DNA of 10,972 bases from an uncultured Lachnospiraceae bacterium (GCA_910583815.1 CAJTZB010000078.1:1-10972); one strand, 5' to 3'; positions 1 to 6,246 are shown, numbered from the stretch's first letter. The notes: generated by a model not told the origin, from the sequence alone. A program made the numbers and translations.

Positions 1-94
1 TTGCAATATCAGTAATACAGATATAATCATCAAAATTTTCCTCTGAAACAGTAATATTGATATTTTGCACCATAATCACTTTATTTTTCCCCAT
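1..94 (-). CDS. KilA-N domain-containing protein, N-terminal fragment (gene continues beyond window)
   Basis: Only the first 31 codons are inside the window. The reading frame opens with ATG at 94, preceded by a strong GGGAGGAG ribosome-binding site, so the start is well supported. The visible protein begins MGKNKVIMVQN and contains DYICITDIA near its end. That pattern, a short beta-rich lead-in followed by DYI-x-(I/L)TDIA, is typical of the start of KilA-N domains, a DNA-binding fold found in phage proteins and in stand-alone chromosomal proteins of gut Firmicutes. The fold assignment is inferred from this short stretch. The gene has its own promoter at 139-167 and is separated from the protease by a large inverted repeat, so it is probably a separate transcription unit. 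Its biological role is unknown. The rest of the protein is needed to confirm the family. Confidence 0.6.
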   Translation of the reverse strand, partial: MGKNKVIMVQNINITVSEENFDDYICITDIA

Positions 95-138
95 TTTTCT
101 CCTCCCATATTGCTTTGACGAAAATCCTATTATATATA

Positions 139-167
139 ATCATATCATGCTATCTCTGGTTTTTCAA
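139..167 (-). promoter_or_regulatory. Promoter of the KilA-N gene
   Basis: Read on the minus strand there is a TTGAAA -35 (162-167), a 17-bp spacer and a TATGAT -10 (139-144). A TG dinucleotide one base upstream of the -10 makes it an extended -10 element. Transcription would start near 132, about 38 bases before the ATG at 94. The match to the vegetative sigma consensus is good. No operator is obvious around it. Confidence 0.65.
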
Positions 168-276
168 TCATATTTCGAACGTATGTTTTTTCTATTCTCT
201 TTGCAAATTTAACTATGATCCAAGAATAATTATTCATCTTTAAGCTTTTCCAACTATCAGTTCAACATCCAAACAA

Positions 277-334
277 CGGATAATAAGCACTTTATCTGAC
301 ACAAAGTATCATAAAATAAAGTGCTTATTATCCC
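277..334. repeat. 18-bp perfect inverted repeat, possible protease-gene terminator
   Basis: The arms 278-295 and 316-333 are perfectly complementary (GGATAATAAGCACTTTAT and its reverse complement) and enclose a 20-base loop. The repeat lies 39 bases past the protease stop codon, where a transcription terminator would be expected. Neither strand has a clear run of T after the stem; the minus strand continues CGTTGTTTGG. It may therefore be a weak or factor-assisted terminator, an RNA-stabilising hairpin, or a dispersed palindrome. The arms are AT-rich and unusually long for an intrinsic terminator. Confidence 0.5.
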
Positions 335-371
335 ACGCCGTCCTTCCTTCTCCTCTTGCAGCCTACCCGCC

Positions 372-2105
372 TCAGCCCGGAATACTTGAATTCAGGCACA
401 ATGCTCCATAGCCTGCCGCCGGATTCGGAAAGCCAAGACGTGGGTTTCCCTGTGCTACCGGAAACTCCAGGCTGCTGCTTCTTCCTGCACCTCTTTGCAG
501 ATATGTAGTCAGTTTTTCACCATAGAGATACCTGTCGTTGCCTCGTACAATCCCCCATTCCATCAAAAGTGCCGCACTGCCACTGACAAACGGCGTTGCC
601 ATAGAAGTGCCTGTTTTTACTGCGTAGCCGCCTCCCGGCGCACAGGACATAATATCCACTCCCGGTGCAACCAAATCCGGCTTCACGCTCCCAGTCCCTC
701 TCGGGTATCCTCTGCCGGAAAACGGCGCCAAGCTGTCCTTTCTTGTGTCATATGCACCTACTGCAATACATCGGTCTGTTGTAGAGGGTATTGTCAGTGT
801 CCTTTCTTGCACCGGACGTACAAAACCGCTTTGGCTGCTCTCTGTTCCCTGCAGAATCCAGATGTCATAAGTCCCTTCCAAAATTTCCTCCGGAAGCAGG
901 TTGATTTTCCAGATGCCTTGGCTTAATTCTCCCATGCCGTCCTGTGAAGAAACCGCTTCAATCGCTACCTGCACAACCGACAAATCCTGATAAGGAGTCG
1001 GCAGGCTCCAAAGCACTTCTAACTCTGCACTGCCATACCGTATCGTCCTGCCTCTGCCGGTAAACAAAAGCCCTGAACCGAAACTTGTCATTGCTTCGCC
1101 TTCCTCATAAGAAAAACGGAAACTGTCTCCGGACGGCATCTGAATTTCTACAGCAAAACGGTCCGTATAGTTTTTCCAAAGCTGAAGATAAATTGCCCTC
1201 TCTCTGCCTGCAACGGCAAGCTCCACAGTTTCCGTATTTTCTTCTCTTAGCACACCACCGGCATGCCTGCGTCCTCCGCCTTCATTGCCGGTTCCGATGC
1301 AAAGCGAGCATCTCGTATACGGAATCACGGTATCCAGATATGTCTCCAGCAAACTTTTTCCATTGTGCGCGCCATAATTGTTCCCAAAACTTAAATTGAT
1401 GACAATCGGCAAATCTCTTTCAATGGCATAGCGGATGCAGAAATCCACTGCTTCCATCATGCGCGCCGTGCCATAGGCATCGCTGACATTCCCTGCGGCA
1501 AGCTTTACAACCAGAAGCGTACTTTCATAGGCTACTCCGCGGTACCTGCCGGAAGATGCTCTGCCATTCCCCGCAGCTATTCCTGCGACATGTGTTCCAT
1601 GTCCTGACAGGTCTGTACTTGGCACTATGCTGCGGCGGTTTTCTGGCCTGCGCTCCGAAAGGGCCTGATTGATGTCCTCTTCGGTGTACAGGCTGCCGGT
1701 ATGGTAACCTTCCGGCGGCGTCCCTGAAGACAGTGTCTGATCCCAAAGCGCTGCAATCCGGGTCGTTCCATCCTCCTTTCTGAAATCCGGATGTGCATAG
1801 TCAATGCCAGAGTCAATTACTGCAAGCAGTACTCCATTTCCCGAAAGGCTGGAAGCCATCCCTTCCGGCGCGCTCGGCCGATTATAAATGCAGGAAGCCG
1901 CCTTCCCTTCTTCTACAGAAAAAAACACCCTCGTCGGCAGTTCTGCATAAATAATACATGGACAGGACAGCACATCTGCAGCCTGTTCCTCCTCTAACAT
2001 AAGCAAGGCGTAGCCGCCAAGCAAAGTAGTAATTTCTACTTCGCCAAGCTGCTCCGCCTTGGACAAATCTCCCTCATAGCGTACAATCAGTTCTAATTTT
2101 GCCAT
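372..2105 (-). CDS. S8 subtilisin-family serine protease, Csp-like (germination protease type)
   Basis: A 577-residue subtilase with an intact catalytic set: Asp98 in VIDSG, His169 in SGHGTHVAG, Asn274 in GTGNEGG as the oxyanion residue, and Ser501 in GTSMATP. Residues 1 to about 60 form a short pro-domain. A beta-rich insert of about 150 residues (roughly 290-440) sits between Asn274 and Ser501, as in the jelly-roll insert of clostridial Csp proteases. In Clostridium, CspB-type enzymes cut pro-SleC during spore germination. No signal peptide is visible, consistent with Csp proteins, which are packed into the spore from the mother cell. The ATG at 2105 has GGAG 7 bases upstream. It lies 80 bp after the flavodoxin gene with no clear terminator between them, so co-transcription is possible. 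The subtilase call is firm. The germination role is inferred from domain layout only, since related S8 peptidases of unknown role are common in Lachnospiraceae. Confidence 0.88.
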   Translation of the reverse strand: MAKLELIVRYEGDLSKAEQLGEVEITTLLGGYALLMLEEEQAADVLSCPCIIYAELPTRVFFSVEEGKAASCIYNRPSAPEGMASSLSGNGVLLAVIDSGIDYAHPDFRKEDGTTRIAALWDQTLSSGTPPEGYHTGSLYTEEDINQALSERRPENRRSIVPSTDLSGHGTHVAGIAAGNGRASSGRYRGVAYESTLLVVKLAAGNVSDAYGTARMMEAVDFCIRYAIERDLPIVINLSFGNNYGAHNGKSLLETYLDTVIPYTRCSLCIGTGNEGGGRRHAGGVLREENTETVELAVAGRERAIYLQLWKNYTDRFAVEIQMPSGDSFRFSYEEGEAMTSFGSGLLFTGRGRTIRYGSAELEVLWSLPTPYQDLSVVQVAIEAVSSQDGMGELSQGIWKINLLPEEILEGTYDIWILQGTESSQSGFVRPVQERTLTIPSTTDRCIAVGAYDTRKDSLAPFSGRGYPRGTGSVKPDLVAPGVDIMSCAPGGGYAVKTGTSMATPFVSGSAALLMEWGIVRGNDRYLYGEKLTTYLQRGAGRSSSLEFPVAQGNPRLGFPNPAAGYGALCLNSSIPG

Positions 2106-2185
2106 ATTCCGCTCCGAAAATCCTTCTTATTATTTACTGTATTCCGTAAGATTTTCAGACAGCACTAAAATTTCTAACCTGTTTT

Positions 2186-2614
2186 CTAATTCACTTTCCC
2201 GAGTTCTTTTCCAAGCTCCTTGCACTCTTTTAGCACTTCTTCATCCGGCGCCTCCATGCAGACAATTCCTTTCCCTCCTACAATATTTGCTCCGGCGGTC
2301 TTTAACCGGTCTTCCCAGTTATGCATCCATTCTCCGCCGCCCCAGCCATAAGAGCCAAATAATGCAACGTTCTTTCCTCCGGCAATCCGTTCAAACTGTT
2401 CAACAAACGGCTCCATCTCTGTTTCTTCCAGCTGCTCTGCGCCAGAAGCAGGACATCCAAGTGCCAGTGCTTTTGCATCTTTCACATCATCCGGTGAAGC
2501 TGCTCCTACTGCCAGCATCTTTGCTTCTCCTCCGGCTTCCAAAATCCCTTCTTCAATCGCTTTGGCCATCTCGGCAGTATTCCCGGTCTGAGACCAATAA
2601 ATTACATAAATCAT
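2186..2614 (-). CDS. Flavodoxin, short-chain
   Basis: A 142-residue protein of normal short-chain flavodoxin length. It begins MIYVIYWSQTGNT, where residues 8-13 (SQTGNT) form the FMN phosphate-binding loop. GCPASGAEQLEET (53-65) and FGSYGWGGGEW (86-96) match the two loops that flank the isoalloxazine ring. Flavodoxins are cytoplasmic one-electron carriers that can replace ferredoxin when iron is short. The ATG at 2614 has the strong site GAGGAAGG 8 bases upstream. The gene lies 112 bp after the small Feo protein gene on the same strand, and I see no good terminator in between. It could be the last iron-responsive gene of the feo operon, or it could use a weak promoter around the TATATATATT at about 2642-2651. 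The family is clear; the link to iron limitation is inferred from position. Confidence 0.93.
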   Translation of the reverse strand: MIYVIYWSQTGNTAEMAKAIEEGILEAGGEAKMLAVGAASPDDVKDAKALALGCPASGAEQLEETEMEPFVEQFERIAGGKNVALFGSYGWGGGEWMHNWEDRLKTAGANIVGGKGIVCMEAPDEEVLKECKELGKELGKVN

Positions 2615-2726
2615 ATGTTTTTCCTTCCTCTCCGCATTTTTAATATATATATTTTCTTTTCTAGTATTTCCAGAGAGGCTTCTTCTTATTGCAAAAATTC
2701 TTCCTTTTATAAAAAATTACATTCTG

Positions 2727-2870
2727 TTAACCGCGCTGGCAATGCCCTCCACAATGTCTGCAGTCGCCTCCGCATTGGATGGATTTTCCATTTTTCTTAT
2801 CTATCACCATGCTGCGGATAATCAGACCGACCACGCAGAGCAAAATGCCGCCCACTATCATTGTCCCCAT
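2727..2870 (-). CDS. FeoB-associated Cys-rich membrane protein
   Basis: A 47-residue ORF. It begins MGTMIVGGILLCVVGLII, one hydrophobic transmembrane segment (about residues 4-19), then a basic stretch (IDKKNGKS). It ends in a cysteine cluster with Cys33, Cys37, Cys40 and Cys44 in the pattern C-x3-C-x2-C-x3-C (CGGDCRHCGGHC). This layout is that of the small FeoB-associated Cys-rich proteins found next to feoB in Firmicutes. They are thought to act at the membrane with FeoB, possibly binding Fe(II) or a cluster, but their function is not established. The ATG at 2870 has AGGAG 9 bases upstream. The gene would normally follow feoB directly; here the 298-bp fold-back element separates them. The ribosome-binding site and ORF are intact. 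Confidence 0.88.
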   Translation of the reverse strand: MGTMIVGGILLCVVGLIIRSMVIDKKNGKSIQCGGDCRHCGGHCQRG

Positions 2871-2903
2871 ACAAATCTGCTCCTTTCATAAATCAGATAC
2901 AAT

Positions 2904-2921
2904 AGTCATTTGCGAAACTCG
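2904..2921 (+). repeat. Left terminal inverted repeat of the fold-back element
   Basis: The 18-mer AGTCATTTGCGAAACTCG differs at two positions from the reverse complement of 3184-3201. It starts one base inside the left 12-bp direct repeat. Confidence 0.7.
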
Positions 2922-3183
2922 CAATTTTCTAAAAATTTAGATTATATTCAGAAAGATTGCAATGCTGTGATTTTGGTCTTGTGCGAGGCAATTAGGCAGA
3001 TTTTGAAGATTTTGTGAGCATGCCTATCTGCCGACATGCGCACTGTCTGAGCAGCTTTGCTGCGAGTTTGCGCATGGGCAGATTAACAGGGCTGCGGAAC
3101 AAAATCGAAAAATCAACGTGCCTGCGCAGGACCAAAACATCAGCATGCAATGTTTGAATTTTATATAAAATTTCCAAAATAAT

Positions 3184-3201
3184 CGAGTTTCGCAAACGCC
3201 T
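3184..3201 (-). repeat. Right terminal inverted repeat of the fold-back element
   Basis: CGAGTTTCGCAAACGCCT is the partner of the left terminal repeat, with 13 perfect inner bases. It directly abuts the right copy of the 12-bp direct repeat. Confidence 0.7.
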
Positions 3202-3225
3202 AATCAGATACAAATGCGGCAGAAG

Positions 3226-5436
3226 TTATGATATTCCTGCCTTTTTCCATGCTTCATTTTTTCCGCCAAACCGTAAGCCCCTGCTTTCCTTATAAGGGCG
3301 GAATAAAAGCCATAGGAATGCAGCTGCAAGAAAACATGCGGCAACTGTCCCAATCCCAAAAACGCCATATGCAAACAGCCTGCCAAACTGATAGATGCAA
3401 AGAGAAACCACATATGCCAAGCAGGTCTGATAGCCAACCGCAAACCAGAACCATGCTGCACTGTTCATCTCTCTCTTAATCGCACCCATCGCCGCAAAAC
3501 AAGGTGCGCATAACAGGTTGAAAACAAGGAAGGAAAACGCAGCAAGCGCGCTGATATTCTGCGCCAGCATCCCCCAGATTTCCTCTCCGTTTTCTGAAAC
3601 TTCTGCAAATCCAAATAAAATGCCAAATGTACTGACCACATTTTCTTTCGCTACCAAACCCATGATTGCTGCAACGGAAAATCTCCATTCTCCCCAGCCA
3701 AGCGGCTGAAATATCCATGCAATCGCATTCCCAAACGCTGCCAGAACACTGTTATCAAACTCCGTATCTTCCAGCATCCGGAAACTTCCGTCCACCCATC
3801 CGAAGAAACTCATAAACCAGATGATAATTGTGGAAAGAAGAATAACCGTACCCGCCTTTTTGATAAAAGACCAGCCTCGCTCCCACATACTGCGGAGTAT
3901 ATTGCCGGCCGTCGGCATATGATATGACGGAAGCTCCATGACAAAAGGAGCCGGATCTCCTGCAAACATCCTTGTCTTTTTCAAAATAATCCCGGAACAT
4001 ATAATTGCCGTAATACCAATAAAATAAGCACTTGCTGCTACCCATCCGGAATTACCAAACAATGCGCCCGCAATCAGCCCAATAATCGGCAGTTTTGCGC
4101 TGCATGGGATAAATGTCGTTGTCATTATTGTCATTTTGCGATCCCTGTCATTTTCAATTGTCCGGGACGCCATAATGCCGGGAACGCCGCAGCCGGTTCC
4201 AATAAGCATAGGAATAAACGACTTCCCGGAAAGCCCGAACCTGCGGAATATGCGGTCCATAATAAATGCAACTCTTGCCATATAGCCACATGCCTCTAAA
4301 AATGCAAGAAACAAAAACAATACAAGCATCTGCGGCACAAATCCAAGCACTGCTCCGACACCGGCAACAATGCCATCCAAAATCAGCCCTGACAACCAAT
4401 CTGCACACCCAATCTTCTCCAACATCCCTCCGAGTAACGTTGGGATACTTGGAATTTCCAGTCCAAACAAAACCCAATTCTCTCCAAATACACCATCATT
4501 GACCCAGTCAGTCGCAAAGCCTCCGACTGTTGAAACCGAAACGTAATAGACTAAGAACATCACAAATGCAAAAATCGGAAGTGCCAAAAAACGGTTAGTA
4601 ACAATCCGGTCAATTTTATCAGAAACTGTTACTTTCTTTTTCTGATTTTTAGTACAGCACTCTCCAATTATGGAAGAGATATAGACGTATCTCTCATTCG
4701 TGATAATGCTCTCTGTATCATCATCCAATTCCTCTTCCAACCTGCTGATTTCCATGCCAACGTCCGGTACTGCATCAAGGCGAAGCCTGATTTTATCATC
4801 TTTTTCCAGCAGCTTAATTGCAAAAAACCGCTTCTGTCTTTCCGGGACTTCCATACCAAGCTTCTCTTCCACAGAGACGATTGCCTCTTCCAGTTCAGGC
4901 GCAAACTGGTGTATGGGAGCCTGCGCACTGCCTTTTGCAAGGGCTGCTGCTTTCTTTGCTGCCTGCATAATACCGGTTCCTTTGAGCGCGGAGATTTCCA
5001 CAACCTCACAGCCAAGTTTCTCTGCGAGCTTATCAATATGTATCTTATCCCCTTGCTTCTCTACAAGGTCCATCATATTGACTGCCGTCAGCATTGGAAT
5101 CCCAAGCTCCAAAAGCTGCGTGGACAGATACAGGTTCCGCTCAATATTTGTGCCATCTACAATATTCAAAATGACATCCGGCTGTTCTTCCAGCAAATAA
5201 TTTCTTGCGACTACCTCTTCTAATGTATATGGGGAAAGAGAATAGATGCCCGGAAGGTCTGTCACCGTAACATCCTCTCCCTCTGCAGCACCATATATCT
5301 TCTTTAATTTCCCTTCCTTCTTTTCTACGGTTACTCCCGGCCAGTTCCCTACAAACTGATTGGATCCGGTCAGGGCATTGAACAGCGTCGTCTTTCCGCT
5401 GTTTGGATTTCCTGCAAGTGCAATGGTAATTGCCAT
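3226..5436 (-). CDS. feoB: Ferrous iron transport protein B (FeoB)
   Basis: A 736-residue GTP-gated Fe(II) transporter of the inner membrane. The N-terminal G domain has G1 GNPNSGKT (9-16), G2 around Thr36 in NWPGVTVEKKEG, G3 DLPG (60-63), G4 NMMD (120-123) and G5 SAL (149-151). A helical guanine-dissociation-inhibitor region follows (about 170-265). The membrane part begins near residue 283. It carries the Gate motifs GTGCGVP (413-419) and PCSAKLP (444-450), and a second Cys motif CAPC (643-646). The length is normal for the family, with no frameshift. The start has GGAAGAG just upstream and lies 24 bp after the second feoA, so the two are co-transcribed. The stop codon is followed after 24 bp by the fold-back element. 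Expression is probably controlled from the promoter and palindromes at 6192-6250. Identification is certain. Confidence 0.98.
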   Translation of the reverse strand: MAITIALAGNPNSGKTTLFNALTGSNQFVGNWPGVTVEKKEGKLKKIYGAAEGEDVTVTDLPGIYSLSPYTLEEVVARNYLLEEQPDVILNIVDGTNIERNLYLSTQLLELGIPMLTAVNMMDLVEKQGDKIHIDKLAEKLGCEVVEISALKGTGIMQAAKKAAALAKGSAQAPIHQFAPELEEAIVSVEEKLGMEVPERQKRFFAIKLLEKDDKIRLRLDAVPDVGMEISRLEEELDDDTESIITNERYVYISSIIGECCTKNQKKKVTVSDKIDRIVTNRFLALPIFAFVMFLVYYVSVSTVGGFATDWVNDGVFGENWVLFGLEIPSIPTLLGGMLEKIGCADWLSGLILDGIVAGVGAVLGFVPQMLVLFLFLAFLEACGYMARVAFIMDRIFRRFGLSGKSFIPMLIGTGCGVPGIMASRTIENDRDRKMTIMTTTFIPCSAKLPIIGLIAGALFGNSGWVAASAYFIGITAIICSGIILKKTRMFAGDPAPFVMELPSYHMPTAGNILRSMWERGWSFIKKAGTVILLSTIIIWFMSFFGWVDGSFRMLEDTEFDNSVLAAFGNAIAWIFQPLGWGEWRFSVAAIMGLVAKENVVSTFGILFGFAEVSENGEEIWGMLAQNISALAAFSFLVFNLLCAPCFAAMGAIKREMNSAAWFWFAVGYQTCLAYVVSLCIYQFGRLFAYGVFGIGTVAACFLAAAFLWLLFRPYKESRGLRFGGKNEAWKKAGIS

Positions 5437-5460
5437 GTCTCTTCCCTCTTTTCCTGTATT

Positions 5461-5685
5461 TTAATCTTCCACTAAAATCATTTCTGCATCTGCTTTGCGC
5501 AAAGAAAGCTCATAGCCGCGCACGGTCACTTCCACCGGGTCTCCAAACGGCGCCACTTTCCTTACAGATACCTGAACCCCTTTTGTAATTCCCATATCCA
5601 TAATGCGGCGCTTCACCGGCCCATCCCCTGCCAGTTTTTTTACTGTTATAGTCTGGCCACAGGCAACTTCCTTCAATGTTTTCAT
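5461..5685 (-). CDS. feoA: FeoA domain protein, feoB-proximal copy
   Basis: A 74-residue cytoplasmic SH3-like FeoA protein that works with FeoB in Fe(II) uptake. It has the family's core features: KRRIMDMGITKG in the first half and FGDPVEVTVRGYELSLRK in the second. The reading frame stays open further upstream from a TTG codon. The ATG at 5685 is the better start because AGGAGG (5692-5697) sits 6 bases before it and the protein then has standard FeoA length. The 16 extra upstream residues would be the translation of the neighbouring DNA repeat. feoB follows after 24 bp. The other feoA lies upstream, across a 213-bp spacer. Two small FeoA proteins before feoB are common in Clostridia; whether they interact with each other is not known from sequence. 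Confidence 0.95.
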   Translation of the reverse strand: MKTLKEVACGQTITVKKLAGDGPVKRRIMDMGITKGVQVSVRKVAPFGDPVEVTVRGYELSLRKADAEMILVED

Positions 5686-5691
5686 ATAAGT

Positions 5692-5697
5692 CCTCCT
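5692..5697 (-). promoter_or_regulatory. Ribosome-binding site that fixes the feoA start
   Basis: The perfect AGGAGG lies 6 bases before the ATG at 5685. It supports the shorter 74-residue FeoA over the longer TTG-initiated reading. It begins just after the end of the first copy of the 89-bp repeat. Confidence 0.85.
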
Positions 5698-5698
5698 A

Positions 5699-5787
5699 TT
5701 AATAGTTCCGCAGCAGCCACTTCCTGCACACAATACTCCAGCACAATTTTGTTCGCCTTTGCGTCCAAAAGTTGTGCCATGCGCTGT
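5699..5787. repeat. 89-bp repeat, copy next to feoB-proximal feoA
   Basis: This segment recurs at 5803-5891 with 5 substitutions and no gaps, at a period of 104 bp. On the minus strand it contains a hairpin at 5740-5778: GCACAA, a bulged C, TTTTG, then a CGC/GCG upper stem, closing with CAAAATTGTGC. Because the period is not a multiple of three, the duplication does not preserve one reading frame across both units. It lies in the feo transcript between the two feoA genes. Confidence 0.85.
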
Positions 5788-5802
5788 CCGGGCTGCTGCT
5801 GT

Positions 5803-5891
5803 TTAATAGTTCCGCAGCAGCCACTTCCTGCACACAATACCACAGCACAATTTTGTTCGCTTTCGCGTCCAAAAGTTGTGCTATGCGCTGT
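5803..5891. repeat. 89-bp repeat, copy next to promoter-proximal feoA
   Basis: This second copy starts in the transcript 7 bases after the upstream feoA stop codon. The hairpin (5844-5882) is kept: the upper loop is GAAA instead of AAAG, and a G-U pair at the base becomes A-U. The 15-bp link between the copies (5788-5802) contains CAGCAGCAGCC on the minus strand. That sequence could pair with GGCTGCTG at the end of this copy. Confidence 0.85.
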
Positions 5892-5898
5892 TTTTGAG

Positions 5899-6111
5899 TT
5901 ATGCTACCATAATTTTATTTGCCATATCTCTGCCGATGGCAACTCTGGAATCTTTGATATTGACAATGACATTTCCGCCGATTTCTGTAATGATGGTTAC
6001 GGCGCTCCCGGCTACGAACCCAAGGCTTTCTAGGAATTTTCTTGTCTCTTCCTTTCCGGTTACTTTTTGAACGATTCCTGCTTTTCCGGTACCAATCATT
6101 GTAAGTGGCAT
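5899..6111 (-). CDS. feoA: FeoA domain protein, first gene of the feo operon
   Basis: A 70-residue FeoA-type SH3-like protein. It contains ETRKFLESLGFVAGSAVTII, matching the conserved Leu-Gly-Phe/Met turn of the family, then GGNVIVNIKDSRVAIGRDMA, the usual second half with a hydrophilic turn before the Ala-Ile-Gly strand. The ATG at 6111 has GGAG 6 bases upstream. It is the first gene downstream of the promoter at 6218-6246, with an untranslated leader of about 100 bases. It is clearly divergent from the second FeoA (74 residues), so it is not a recent duplicate even though the DNA between the two genes is. The role in Fe(II) uptake with FeoB is known for the family; division of labour between the two copies is unknown. 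Confidence 0.93.
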   Translation of the reverse strand: MPLTMIGTGKAGIVQKVTGKEETRKFLESLGFVAGSAVTIITEIGGNVIVNIKDSRVAIGRDMANKIMVA

Positions 6112-6191
6112 AGTTTACTCCATTTCCGCACAGTTTCTATGTATATCCAATCAAGAAAGTGTGACTTATCTGAACTATTTTTTTGCTCTTT

Positions 6192-6211
6192 TAGTTAGTC
6201 TTATCTAACTA
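6192..6211. promoter_or_regulatory. Operator-like palindrome 1 (start-site region)
   Basis: TAGTTAG-TCTTAT-CTAACTA: perfect 7-bp arms around a 6-bp spacer, centred at 6201.5. The GTTAG/CTAAC arms resemble DtxR-family half-sites, but the spacer is wider than in the classic DtxR box. Confidence 0.7.
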
Positions 6212-6214
6212 TTG

Positions 6215-6230
6215 ATTAGTATATGCTAAT
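6215..6230. promoter_or_regulatory. Operator-like palindrome 2 (-10 region)
   Basis: ATTAG-TATATG-CTAAT: perfect 5-bp arms around a 6-bp spacer, centred at 6222.5, 21 bp from palindrome 1. It covers the -10 element of the feo promoter. Confidence 0.7.
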
Positions 6231-6246
6231 ATCTGTTAGTTGTCAA
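6218..6246 (-). promoter_or_regulatory. Promoter of the feo operon
   Basis: On the minus strand, TTGACA (6241-6246), a 17-bp spacer and TATACT (6218-6223) make a near-perfect vegetative promoter, with an expected start near 6211. A promoter this strong fits tight control by repression. The -35 lies in palindrome 3, the -10 in palindrome 2, and the start point at the edge of palindrome 1. Confidence 0.85.

Larger units (their letters stand above)
2891..3213. mobile_element. MITE-like fold-back element with terminal inverted repeats and flanking direct repeat
   Basis: Two copies of the 12-mer AATCAGATACAA (2891-2902 and 3202-3213) flank a segment of about 298 bp (2904-3201). The segment ends in 18-bp terminal inverted repeats, 2904-2921 and 3184-3201, matching at 16 positions; the inner 13 bp (TTTGCGAAACTCG) are perfect. 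The internal sequence is also imperfectly self-complementary across its length. For example, TTTTGGTCTTGTGCGAGGCA at 2971-2990 matches the reverse complement of 3120-3139 with few changes. The middle is a GCAGC-TTT-GCTGC hairpin at 3051-3063. The whole element could fold as one long hairpin in DNA or RNA. It has no credible gene. These are the features of a non-autonomous, transposase-dependent element with a 12-bp target duplication. The mobilising family is not identifiable here. Confidence 0.72.

Noticed and set aside
2106..2185. Hairpin between flavodoxin and protease genes
   Set aside because: The AGAAATTTT/AAAATCTT pairing is imperfect and AU-only, without a T-run, so it is not called as a terminator.
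2615..2726. Terminator or strong promoter between the small Feo protein and flavodoxin
   Set aside because: No stable hairpin with a T-run and no convincing -35/-10 pair; only an AT-rich TATATATATT is seen, too weak to call.
2992..3213. 73-codon ORF on the minus strand inside the fold-back element
   Set aside because: It lies almost wholly in self-complementary repeat DNA, has no ribosome-binding site that I can see, and shows no recognisable domain.
4700..5200. 166-codon plus-strand ORF opposite feoB
   Set aside because: It is an antisense shadow of the conserved feoB G-domain and spacer region; the serine-rich translation is typical of reverse-frame coding artefacts.
5686..5733. Longer feoA reading from a TTG start (adds 16 residues)
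   Set aside because: The extra residues are translated repeat DNA. The ATG at 5685 has a perfect AGGAGG 6 bases upstream and gives the standard FeoA length.
5699..5891. Tandem repeat considered as a CRISPR-like array
   Set aside because: There are only two 89-bp units with a 15-bp link and no short-repeat/spacer pattern or cas genes.
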